Assembly: GCA_025716855.1 (NCBI GenBank)
Contig: JAIXMQ010000032.1
Location: forward strand, 62,001-126,000
Length of the DNA: 64,000 bases
Source of the DNA: Pilaira anomala
Taxonomy: Eukaryota; Mucoromycota; Mucoromycetes; Mucorales; Mucoraceae
Direction: 5' to 3'
Part shown: piece by piece, positions 24,246 to 35,664 of the stretch
Numbering within the stretch: the stretch's first letter is position 1
Layout of the letters: each line of letters opens with the position of its first letter
The notes under the pieces: model-generated
The model's input: the letters and a program-made list of their open reading frames with translations, nothing else
Told to the model about the DNA's origin: nothing
The model's database searches: none
Program-made: the position numbers and the translations under genes

Positions 24246-26239
24246 ATGTCTAGAAAATTTAAACGTAATTTATCATCTACCTACTACGACGCCGGTTCCT
24301 TTTCAAGCCTTGCTTCACAAACGACGCTTACAGATACGCAGCAAAAGAAATCAGCACAAGAAGAAGCGGCAGCAACGAGTGAGCAAGACTTAGTGACAGA
24401 GGCTAATACAGAAGCGAATTCAGCTAGTACGGCTTCTGTAATTGAGCCTCCTTTACCTTTCCAGCCTTCTATCTGGCGAGTACCCACAGTTAACACAAGG
24501 TCAGGACATTCTCCAGATCTGGAACGAGGCATGAGCACCAAATCTCATTACTTTCTGGAGGATGCGCCCACACGAAATACAACAATGTATAACACTGAAC
24601 TGACTAGAGATAATAGCATAGCTACTGCCATTAGTATGCGTCGTGCTGATATTATGGTGTCTAGAGATAACCCACAACATTTACATCAACACCGGTTAAG
24701 TGGTGTGATAAGTACAACAAAAGATGAAGAAGTAGTGACAAGTGCTTCAAATGAGCCCAATAATAACCCACACCAAAGTTTTCATCACGTTGTACCCGAG
24801 AGAGATGAATTGCTATATGAAAAGAAGAAGAGTGTTATTATTTTACTTGGTAGATTATTACTTAAATGCGGTTGTCCATGTCATCGCGTGGTAAGTTCAA
24901 TACTTAATTTATTATTATGCATATTTTAACACTAAATCTCTCCAAAATAAAGGACGAAGCTTTACAGCATACATCCAAACTACTAGTACTTGACGCCTCG
25001 TTTTCATTCTTACCTGACTCTGTCTTGATTACATTTACAAATGCAAGCGAAACGCAATCAATCATGGTCAAAGCACCACAAGGATTTGATAACGGCAAAA
25101 TTGCACTCATCAATGATATCATGAATAATTTTCATCGAGGAGAAATTGATCTGGATCGATGTCTGGTAGTGCTTCATGAGGTAGCAACTGCACCACCTAC
25201 CTGTGGCGTATGGTGCACCCTGACCTTTTTTACCGTAAGTAGTTTTGCAGCCTCTGCAATGATGTTTGGTGGTACTTGGATAGATGCAAGTGTCAGTGGC
25301 TGTTTAGGTTTATTGGTTGCCATCTTATTTATCTTGTCTGGTTACTTTCCTATTTATTCTCGCGTATTTGAAATTTCCGCTTCAGTCATGGTTGCGATTC
25401 TTACAAGAGCATTAAATAAGTATTGTTGCTTCTCTAGTGTAGCTATACCTGCTATTTTAATTCTATTACCTGGTTATACAATGACTGTGGGCGTGGTAAA
25501 GTTCTTTTTCTATTTATATCCATTTTTTTTAAAGTTGTTATATTAAACCCTTTTTTTTTATCATCTAGATTGAATTATCTGCAAGACATGTAACAACGGG
25601 TATTATTCGGCTCGTGTATGCAGTCTTTTATGCATTTCAATTGGCCTATGGCTTACAAATTGGTAGCAGTGTATATAATGCAATTGACCCTCATTCTTCT
25701 GAAGACGGACTTTGTGGACAACCCTTGGTCTCTCCATGGTTCTATATTCCTCTTTTACCTATTCTGAGTATTGCTATCGCACTATCTTATGGTTCTTCAC
25801 CAAAGCAATGGATCTCACAAATTATTTCAGTCGCCATTGCATTTTGTATCTCTCACTTTTTAGGTAAAGTTGTCCCGGACGGTCAAATTGTGGGGAGTAT
25901 AGCAGCGTTTGGAATAGGTCTTTATTCCAATTTTGCATTAAAAGTGACAGGAGAGCCCCCTTTAGCACCCTTATGTGTTGGTGTGACGTTATTAGTACCT
26001 GGAAGTATAGGTAAGAGAAAAAAAATGCCGTTTCGGTAATCTTTTTACTCATTTTTTTTTAAATTTATTTTGTAGGTGTAAAGGGTGCATTTTCAGTATT
26101 ACACCAAGCCGATTTGGATCAAAGTATTTTCCCTATGAAAATGCTTACCATCGCACTTGGATTATCAGCAGGTCTATTTGCTTCGGCAATGATTGTATAT
26201 CCATCTGGCAAAAAGAGATCAATGTACATTTCTCTATAA
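24246..26239 (+). CDS. ThrE-family membrane transporter (Prm10-like)
   Basis: A 597-residue protein. The N-terminal 200 residues are hydrophilic, Ser/Thr/Glu-rich and probably cytosolic. A ThrE domain pair follows: LGRLLLKCGCPCHRVDEAL, then a soluble part, then about ten hydrophobic helices (GCLGLLVAILFILSGYF, VAIPAILILLPGYTMTVGV, GKVVPDGQIVGSIAAFGIG, CVGVTLLVPGSIGVKGAF). Bacterial ThrE exports threonine and serine; the fungal members (yeast PRM10/YJL107-108 type) have unproven substrates. Exons are 24246-24890, 24953-25495, 25569-26010 and 26076-26239. An in-frame upstream ATG at 24168 exists, but its extension is hydrophobic and unlike the family, so the later start was chosen. Confidence 0.88.
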
Positions 26240-26329
26240 TACATAATAATAATAAAAAAAAAATCTTGTAATTTTATTTAATTCATGTGTGTTTATATTT
26301 ACAATTATTGCTTATTTATTTAATTATTA

Positions 26330-27276
26330 TTAATCTGATGAAGAACTACTATCATCATCATAACTAGCTAATAGCGATAAAGCATTCTTTTTTGGCTCTT
26401 CCTTTTTCTTCTTGACAACTACGACAGGAGAAGCAGCAGTATTCTTTCGCTTTTTAATAACAGCAGAAGGCTTAAAAGAAGGAATTTCCATAGCCGCAGC
26501 AGACTTGTTCACAAGTTGAATTGCATCAGGTTCTGCCTCTTTTAATTTACGTACTTGCTCACCATCTGCACTTTCAAAAATAGCCTTGGCTTGCTTTTCG
26601 TCTTCCTCTTCTTCTATTTTCATACGAGAACTAATAATCACTTTATCTTCGTTACTAAAACGATCCAAAACATCTTCTACATCTACACGCTCGGATCTTG
26701 CGTTACGAGTACGAATTTCGTCAAGGGCGTCCATGATATCCATTTCTCGCTTTGAGTCAAGTGTTCTGTCCTCTAAGGCCTTCATAGGATCATCAGGATC
26801 GGATTCAGATCCACTAGGATCTTCTTCTCCACGCCATGGTTCAAAGTTTCGACTAGCACCGTTTTCTGCAACGTAATCTGTGTTCTTGGGGTCGGTTTTA
26901 AACGTAATTTCAGCAGAACAACGAGGGCATCTACAGTCGAAAGTTAATTAGGGAGTGCCTTTTAAAGAAGAAGATAAACTTACCTAATGTAGAATCTATA
27001 AATCTTGATGTTCAAGTACATTTCACCTTCCACCGTTTCTTTTCTAGCGTTAAATTTCTTTCCTTTATAAATATATTCACCACAACTTTCACATCGCATA
27101 GAGAATGGAGACATAAGACGAACCTTATGTTGTAGATCCTTTGGCTTTTTTCTATCATTTTTATTAGTAAGAGAAACGATATTTAAAAAGAAAAAAAAAA
27201 AAACTTACTGTCTTGGGATCTGCGAGGGATCGAAGTTGGGAGGAAAGTATTTATTGAGTACTTTACGTTCAGACAT
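26330..27276 (-). CDS. YJU2: Pre-mRNA splicing factor Yju2/Cwf16 (CCDC94)
   Basis: About 278 residues. Yju2 joins the spliceosome after Prp2 and helps the first catalytic step (branching). It starts [21 protein letters not shown], then [19 protein letters not shown] and [18 protein letters not shown]. Cys 43, 46, 80 and 83 form the zinc site. [19 protein letters not shown] follows, and the C-terminus is helical and charged. Exons are 27209-27276, about 26984-27151, and 26330-26930. Its 3' end faces the ThrE gene, with about 90 bp between stops. The call is secure. Confidence 0.95.
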
Positions 27277-27437
27277 GGTGTGTAAGTAATAAAGGAAAAA
27301 GGGTTATTTATTGTGTACCTCAATTCGAGGAAGGTATGCATTTTTTTTTCAAATAAAAGAGTCACTTTAAACAAGCACGAATCGAAAGAGATCATATCAT
27401 TATTAAGTTTTTTCTTTCTTTCCTAAATTAAAATATT

Positions 27438-27983
27438 ATGGTAAAAATGATCTGTCGCTCTTGCTCTATACCAGGTCGCCAACTGTGTGTTCAAAGCGAT
27501 ATGTTCCAAAACTCGGAATCAAGTGATCTAGAAGGACTATTTCTAGAATGGGATGGGATAGTTCATATCGCCAGTAAAACACTGGAATCAGAGTAAGGCT
27601 AATCAGTTTCTTTTTTATAATAGCTATTAACAGCCCACTATCTTAGCTGTGTTTTTATACACTTTTCAACTAATCAGCTTGCTTCTGAATGTTATCGAGA
27701 TCGTGCCACAGCTACACTCGGAGGTGAAAAAGTTACCATTTTTCCTGTAAGTCATCGTATTAGTTCTGTGTTTGTTGCAGTACGACCGAAGTCTGAAGTC
27801 CCCCATACTATCCCTAAGCCATCAATCCCTGTCGTTAGTCTTCGACACTCTCAGCATAATAGGTTTAATACCATGGTTAAGAGAAATCTTGACGAGATTG
27901 ATGATATGGTAGAAATATATGAAAATGAGCTAAAACAACTAAAGAAAAAAAGAAAGGCAATGCAAGAGTTTTTAGATCATTAG
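27438..27983 (+). CDS. Small protein of unknown function, C-terminal coiled coil
   Basis: Not recognised. The best model has two exons, 27438-27592 and 27647-27983 (intron GTAAGG...TCTTAG), and gives 163 residues. The N-terminus MVKMICRSCSIPGRQLC has three Cys in a short span. The C-terminal 40 residues (LDEIDDMVEIYENELKQLKK...) look like a coiled coil. A second acceptor further down (CTAATCAG) would change phase and was not used. It starts about 160 bp from the yju2 start, so the two share a promoter region. Confidence 0.5.
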
Positions 27984-28223
27984 TTTATTGTTTTTTCCTG
28001 TGTACATATACGTTTATTGAATCTTTCGAAGTAAGTTATTACAATAAATTCTTAATAAAGATAGTCGTACAATATCCCTTCTTGGATTTGTACTTGTAAA
28101 TTTGAAACGTCTATGCAATAATTGTTTTTTTTTATTTTATTAAAAATGATATAATAGAGTGATGACCAGATGATTTCTGGTTGTATATGATGATGTGTGT
28201 AAAAGAGAGAATATTATTATATT

Positions 28224-30960
28224 TTAATAATCATCTTCGTCGTAATATTCAGGTTGATCATCATCATCATCACCAAAAGTATATTTTGCACGAGCATCTC
28301 TTAATAAACGTTCATCGTCAGCCATATCATCTGAATCCATTTCTTCATCATCTTCTTCTTCAACGACACCAGCTGCTTTTTCACCTTCTTCTTCTGAATC
28401 AGATCCTTCTTTTGTTTTCTTTGCATTAGGATCGGGTATATCTCCAGGCTCTTCCACCACTTCGTAATCGGTCACAACAGCAGGACTTGGTGTATTGTTA
28501 TTACCAGTAATTTTGTTGATAACATCTCTTTGTTTAATTTTTGCAATTGATTCTGCAGATTCAAACATGTCATCGAATACAGCTTGATTAATCTTTTTTG
28601 AAAGTTTTTTACTCAACATTAATTGTTTGGCAGCTTCAGCAGGTGTAGAAGGAGGAGGCATCTTCTTCTTTTTTGCTCCTTTACCTCTTCTATGCGAATA
28701 CCCTTTATCTTTTTCAACCATACGTCGTACGGCCATTTCTTCTAAATATTCTTTATTTGCATTATACCAAATTTTTGTCTTGAGTGCAACTTCTCTTTCA
28801 TCTAGAATCATCGCTTCGATTTCTTCATCGTCTACATCAGATAAATTTCCATCATCTATCTCTTCTTCTTCATCATCCGCTTCTTCTTCCTCATCACCCT
28901 TTTCTTTTCCATCTGATGATTTTTGAGTTGAACGTTTTGTTTTTTCTAATAAAAAAATTATATTAATATCTAAAACAGTAACTGAAATCTAGTAACTTAC
29001 CAATTTCTGTTGCAGCATCATTAATTGATTTATCACCTAACCATTTTTCCATATCTTCAGCGATTTCTTGTGCATCTTCTTGAAGATTAGGATTTAATAA
29101 TTCTGCGACTTCATTAGCAACCTTTGCTTTTGCAATTGAAGTTAATGCTCTCTTTTCTTCAGTTGTAAGTGTATCAAAATGAGGATCTTTAATAGTAATA
29201 ATATCATCACCCTCTTCATTTACAAATGTTGAGTCCATATCTTCATCAACTTGTGTATTCACTTGTGTATCTCCCTCAATGTCCAAATCATCGTCTTGTT
29301 GATATGAATTAAGTTGTGTAGCTCCTTCAATATCTAAATCCTCCTCCTCTGATTTAATCACAGCTTCTGCAGTTAATGAAACCGCAGTATCGGCTACTTC
29401 CTTAATTTCTGAATTTAAAGAATCTTCAATTTGTTTTTGAATTAATTGCTCTTCAGTGAGTTGTTCATTGGTATTTTTATGATGAATTTCGGATTCAGGC
29501 ACACCGTTATCTGCTTCAGAAATATCTGCTTGATGACCCACAAAGGGTCCCACAACCTCATCATCAGATAATAGCTCATCTTCAGATCCTTCTACATAAT
29601 AATCTTTATCTTGTTGACTAGTTCGATCTGCCTTCTTTCCTTTATCTCTTTTCACAGGTAATTTTTGGTTTCTAGCTGGAGTCGCATCTATTCGTTTCTT
29701 AGGTGCCAAAACTTCCTTTTCTACTTCTTCCTCGTCATCATCCTCTATTATTCTCAAATTACGTTTTCTTTTTTGTGGTGTAGGCTTCGACACAACCTCC
29801 TCGTCCTCTTCAATTGTTTTTATCGAAGCATTATCATCATCATCTCCATTTTTAATTCGAGAATTTTCACTCTTTCGGTTCTTTTGAAAAGAAGGAGGAT
29901 CTGCACGATTCTCTAACCAAATCGTTCTAAAATCACGTACAGACAATTGAGCCGATTCAGTCTGATTGAATTCATTCAATCTCTTTTGAATCGTAATATC
30001 TGCCACTTTCACCACAAAGATCATTTCACGTGTAGTTCTTCTAAAACCATTCATACGTGCTGCAATCAATAAACAGGCACCACAAATACCCGCAGGTCTT
30101 CTACCACTTGTAATCCAATCACGATCCATACGTTGTGCAATACGTACTGCATCTTGTGCCACACGTTGTGTATAGTCACCGAAATCCAATGCAACTGCAA
30201 ATCTGGAAATATATAACGATGGGTCCACATGAGGTAACGTCAAGTTTAATACTCTGCATAATTTTAAAAAGGTGGCTCCCAATGTAAATACATTGACTTG
30301 TAAAATATCTGAGAAATCAATCAACATATGTGAGCTCTTTTCGGTTCTACAAACTGCGTATAAACAAACTGCCGCCACAAAATCACTTCGACGACCACGA
30401 GTAAATCGATTCACTACTGCTAAGTTGTAATATCTTTGTGCTGAGTCTCTATAACGTTCGGGTAAATGAACAGCGTGTGCTAAACTAGAAATCTTTAAAC
30501 GACCTATACAAAAAAAAATATATATATATTTTAATATGGAACACATTAGATATATGTACGTGTATTTATATTTACGTTACCATTTTCAATCGCCTGTTCT
30601 TGTCCTTCTCTACTACGGTTTCTTCCAAATAATCCTCCACCAGAAATTCGACCTATTATCGTAAAAAGATAAGTCATTTTTGTCCTCCCCCTTTTATCAC
30701 TACAATTTTCTTTACGTACCTGATTCGCCTGCATAAGAACCTTGAACTACTGCTTTACCACCAGCGGTTTCTGCAAACCCAACTTCGGAAACGATTCTGT
30801 TTTCTTCAAGTACCTGTTTTTTTTTTACATATGAGTTGATCAACTAAATAAATAAAGTAAAAACAAAATATATACTTACAATACCACAGTTAACACAGAC
30901 ACTAATACCAGAAGCATTGTCTACTTCGGTTTTATCTGAACCACAGTTATGGCAAGGCAT
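28224..30960 (-). CDS. BRF1: Transcription factor IIIB subunit Brf1
   Basis: An 823-residue TFIIB-related factor that recruits RNA polymerase III to tRNA, 5S and other genes. The zinc ribbon is MPCHNCGSDK...CVNCG (Cys 3, 6, 22, 25). The B-reader-like linker carries GRISGGGLFG, and two cyclin-fold repeats follow (LKISSLAHAVHLPERYRD..., DRDWITSGRRPAGICGACL). A long acidic, Lys/Glu-rich middle precedes the Brf1 homology block near MILDEREVALKTKIWYNANK. The tail is very acidic (DDDDDQPEYYDEDDY). Exons are 30880-30960, 30720-30813, 30581-30652, 29001-30503 and 28224-28945. All joins keep frame. Confidence 0.96.
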
Positions 30961-32083
30961 TTATTTTTAAACTGTGCGTGTATATGTCTTGCTCTGGAAA
31001 AGGAAGGGGATTATTTCAATGAAAAAAAAATTATAAAAGCTTTAATACCAGTCACGTTGGAACAGGATGGCGTTTGTAACTATTGATTTGTAAGTGCCAC
31101 CTACAGGTACATTATGCCATTGACATTGAGATCAAAGCGATAAAAACATTACCACCAATCCTAGCGTCACATCATATACTTATCTGATGATAATTTAGAT
31201 ATTTATTGATAATATAAATATCAAATTAACATAAACGTTAAAAAGAAATGTACAAGAGAAATGGATATGTAAATAATTAGAAGAAGTCTGTAATTTACAA
31301 AAGAGATAAGATACCTGGAGAATTTAAACATATCAGCTTCATACCTATTCCTGTATTATTTCGATTTATACTAAAGCTATTTTAAAGAATAAAATAAAGT
31401 TAAATTCAGTGCATAAACTCTCAATTGATTAGGTAAATCTATTGTTATTTGTCCTTAATATACTAAAAAGCACGGAGTGTAGTTACAGAGACCACCACAT
31501 GTATGAGCCTATCCTAAGCAAAGCGTACTGCAATGCAAATAAGGAGAGCCATTAAAAGTCACCTTAGTACGAGAAACTCCATCACCCACCCCACAAGTCG
31601 CCCAATTTTTTATACATAAAAAAAGTGTGTGATTAGGGGGTGGGTGATGGGATTTAACTATTGTATTAAGAAATCCAGATGGGTGATATTTATAATAAAA
31701 AAATATTGTCCTTCTTAAAGCAACGTAATGAAGGTTTTTAGCAAGAACGAACTGTAATTTTAGGTGCTTTGCTATATCGTAATGTAGTAGCTAGCAGTTT
31801 CACAAAGGTTCATTATAATTAAAAAAATCCAGGCACAATAAAAAAAAAAAAGATCATTATAACATAAAATCAACTTCAGTATATGGACATGTATATAAAC
31901 TTTATTTTTTTACAGCCTCTTTTATGCAAATGACAAGTAAGATATGTCATGTCGTACCATTACGATCAAAAGTCGGAGTGAGTTACTTTTTGTCCGAGTT
32001 CAATTGCATTGCAGCAAGACTGCTTTTAAACAAGGATCTCTTCTTTCTCTTTTTTTTTTACACTTCTTTCAAATACTTACACT
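30961..32083. other. Intergenic with MITE-like inverted repeat
   Basis: Divergent upstream region of brf1 (-) and chl1 (+). Apart from the inverted repeat at about 31538-31690 there is no recognised gene; a 68-codon ORF at 31924-32130 overlaps the chl1 start in another frame. Confidence 0.55.
31538..31690. repeat. Dispersed inverted repeat, MITE-like (copy 1)
   Basis: Perfect 14-bp inverted arms CCATCACCCACCCC (31579-31592) and GGGGTGGGTGATGG (31637-31650) enclose 44 bp. Outside the right arm, AAATCCAGATGGGTGAT matches the complement of ATCACCCGTCTGGATTT at about 44116-44132. The left flank GAGAGCCATTAAA is also shared with 44100-44112. The two loci are therefore copies of one dispersed element. 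Confidence 0.7.
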
Positions 32084-35000
32084 ATGAATACAGGAACCAA
32101 ACCTTTCGGGTTCCCGTTCGAACCTTATGATATCCAAAAGGATTTCATGCAAGAACTCTATAACGTATTAGAACAAGGGAAAATTGGTATTTTCGAGAGT
32201 CCTACAGGCACAGTAAGTTGTACGCATACAACTTTGTAACAGAATATTTTCACTTACTTTTTAAGAATGAAGGGTAAATCGCTTAGTTTAATTTGTGGAT
32301 CGTTAAAGTGGTTAAGGGATCACGATCAAAAAGACCCTGAACCTACTGAACCTATTGCTCAGCCAAAAGGTAAAAAAGAAAGAAATAAATAAAAGAAAAT
32401 AGAAAATAGAAAATATTCACATAAAGCGTCTTAAAAGTAAACCAACCCGACTGGATCACTGAATTACAAACGAAATCTCAGGGCAATAAGAAAAAAGCTC
32501 AACTTGAAGAAAAGAGAAAAGAACTAAAAGAACGTATTGACCGTGTACGAAGCGATACATTAAATATTGAAGTCACTACCAGAAATAAGAAGCGATCAAA
32601 AGAAACGAAACAACAAGCAGACGATGAAGAATTCCTAATCGAAGATTATGTAAGCGATGATGAGAACGGTCCTACTACCACGACGAATCGAATCAATACC
32701 AATTCAAATCTTTCAAAAGAGGTACAAGCATTATTAGCAAAGTAAGCCATGATAACACAAAAAAAAAAGGGGGTATTGCTTTAACGAAAACTTATAGGTT
32801 CGAGTCAAAAAAGAAAGTATCTTATCATAATGACGAAGAGGAAGACGAGCCATTAGAAGAGACAAAAATTTATTATGCTTCAAGAACTCATTCTCAATTA
32901 ACTCAATTTGTACATGAAGTAAGTAAAACCATGTATGCAGAAGATACCTACGAAGTATCATTAGCATCAAGAAAGAACATGTGTATCAATCCAGACGTTA
33001 ATAAATTGGCAAATGTAAATAAAATCAATGAAGCCTGTCTTGATCTTCAAAAAAGTGGTAAGTACATAAATTTTTATACATTCCTTTTATGTTAATTTGT
33101 GGCTATTAGGATCAAAGAAAGGACCCTGTAAATATTTACCTCCAGCAGATAATACATCGAAATGGAACGAATTTAGAGATCACGCATTAGCGAAAGTACG
33201 AGATATTGAAGATTTGGTTACAGTAGGTGAGAAGCTCTCCACCTGTCCTTACTATGGATCTAGAAACGCTGCTAAATCAGCTAGAGTAAGCTCACTTATA
33301 ATAGAGATATATATACCGAAGAGACTAATTATTTTATCATTAGCTTATTGTATTACCTTATCAACATTTATTACACACAAGTACGAGAGAATCACTTGGT
33401 ATATCCTTAAAAAACAACATTGTCGTGATTGATGAAGCACATAATTTAATGGAAACCATCACCTCTCTCTATACTGTCACACTTTCATTACAACAGATAC
33501 AGCTGGCCTGGAATCAACTCAACCTATACATTCAAAAATACAAAACTCGACTCTTGGGAAAAAACGTAGTTTATATCAAACAAATCTTAAGCATCATTAA
33601 GTCTCTTATTCGACACTTGCAACCTACCGATCCCTCCAAAAAGAAAGATAATGTCATGGGCGTCAACGAATTTGTACATGCCTTATCGATTGATCATATC
33701 AACATGTTTAAAATCAAAACGTTTTTAGATGTCAGCAGTCTTTCAAGGAAGCTAAATGGGTTTGTGGATAAAGCAAAAGAAAAAGAAGAAGAAGAAAGAC
33801 AAAAACAACGACTTTTAAACCCAAATGCTCCTTTACCTCCTGCTTCTGTGTCTTTAACTACATCTACTTTAACGTTAACACAAATCGAATCGTTTCTATT
33901 AGCATTAACAAATCCGGATAAAGATGGACGCATTGTCACGAGTTTTGGAAGTACAGAAAATCCAGGTGTCACACTGAAATACATGTTATTGAACCCTGCA
34001 GAAGCATTTAAACCGATTGTAGAAGAGGCCAAAAGTATCATTTTGGCAGGTGGTACGATGGAACCTGTAAAGTATATAATAATAATTGTACAAAGATAAT
34101 TTACTAATTCTAATTTTAAAAAATTAGATTTCTGATTTCTTTCGTCACTTGTTTCCTTCTGTACCAAAGGAAAGAATTTCACATTTCTCTTGTGGACATA
34201 TTATACCACCTACAAACTTGTCTACTATCACATTACAAGAAGGTCCTTCAGGAAAGCCTCTTATTTTTAACTACGAGAGTAGACAAGACCTTAAACTTGT
34301 AAGTACGTCTACAAAAAAATATATTTCGTTTCTACTAACCTTATAGCATAGATGGATGAAGTTGGTCAGTCGATTGTAAATTTATGCAATGTGATACCAG
34401 ACGGTATTGTCTGTTTCTTTCCAAGTTTCACTTACCTAGATCAAGTCTATAAAAGATGGGCCTCTTCAGAAAGTAATAGTATACTCGATAGAATTCAAAA
34501 GAGGAAAAAAGTATTCAAGGAACCAAGGGAAAGTAATCAAGTAGAGAATACACTTAGAGAATATACTTTACAAATTGACTCACCTGATAAAAATATGGGT
34601 GCCCTGTTACTATGTGTTGTAAATGGTAAAATGTCGGAAGGTATTAATTTCTCTGATAGATTAGGAAGGTAAAAGAACATATTATAAAATATAGATATCA
34701 AACGCGTTAATTAACTTATAAACAGAGGTGTCATTATGATCGGATTACCTTTTGCTAATAGAGGCTCTGTTGAATTAATTGAAAAAATGAGATACGCTCA
34801 AGAATGCTCGGTAAGATAGTTTTTTTTTTTCTTTCTTTTTCTTTCTCACTATTAACACCTGTCAAATTATATACATATATAAAAGAATGATGGTACATTA
34901 AATGCAGGTACAGAATATTATGAAAATTTATGTATGCGTGGTGTTAATCAATCAATTGGAAGAGCCATTCGTCATAAAGGAGATTACGCTACCATTGTAT

Positions 35001-35137
35001 TACTTGATAAGAGATACGGGACACCTCGTATTGGAAACAAGTTGCCTAAATGGATCGGTGAGCATGTAGAGAATTATGATAAATTTGGAAAAGTGATGGG
35101 AAAGACTGCAAAATTCTTTAGAGAAAAGCAGCAATAA
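32084..35137 (+). CDS. CHL1: Chl1/DDX11 iron-sulfur DNA helicase
   Basis: An 837-residue superfamily-2, XPD-like 5'-3' DNA helicase that acts in sister chromatid cohesion and genome stability. It starts [21 protein letters not shown]. Walker A reads ESPTGT/GKSLSL, with an intron between GT and GKS. The motif [11 protein letters not shown] follows, then Fe-S cluster cysteines ([28 protein letters not shown]) and the Walker B DEAH at about residues 352-355. Late motifs include [24 protein letters not shown] and [15 protein letters not shown]. Exons are 32084-32212, 32273-32369, 32438-32741, 32798-33057, 33110-33285, 33344-34066, 34128-34298, 34352-34668, 34726-34810 and 34886-35137. Confidence 0.95.
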
Positions 35138-35664
35138 CTGATAATAAAAAAAATCTTGTCTTTATAGCATGATCTAAAAAGTCTTTTGATACATGTAGTC
35201 ATATATGGATATTTATACATGCCAAAAAAAACTAGAGTATATATCATTCAATTCTTTTCTTAACCTGATATTATAAAAACAGCTCTTTATTTTTGGTTAT
35301 TTTTTTAAAAAAAGTAAAAATGATGTCAAAGACTTGAACATTATAGATCAACCTTTTTCACCAGACTATATCGATAATCTTCGTGTCTGCTCAGCCCATA
35401 TCGAAATGCAACAGAAACTGAAAATCCAGCCAATGGGAAAGACTTCATCACTAAAACTTGCTTGTGTACTACAATCATGCTTTTAATCCGTATTACTATA
35501 CAAATAAAGACTGGTTCTTGTTTTTACTACTTCCCAATTGAGAAAAAAAAATCTTTTTTTTTTTTGGTAAACCTCAATTTATTTATCTTTCTTTTTTCAC
35601 TTCTTTTTTTTTCACCCCTTTTTTTTTTTACTATAATTTTATTATTTTTCATACATATTAAAAT
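35138..35664. other. Intergenic with an orphan open frame
   Basis: The 3' flank of chl1 and promoter of the next gene, with strong T/CT tracts before 35665. At about 35325-35484 a frame of about 50 codons without an ATG reads like protein (IDQPFSPDYIDNLRVCSAHI) and ends at TAA. It may be a gene or transposon remnant. Confidence 0.45.
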
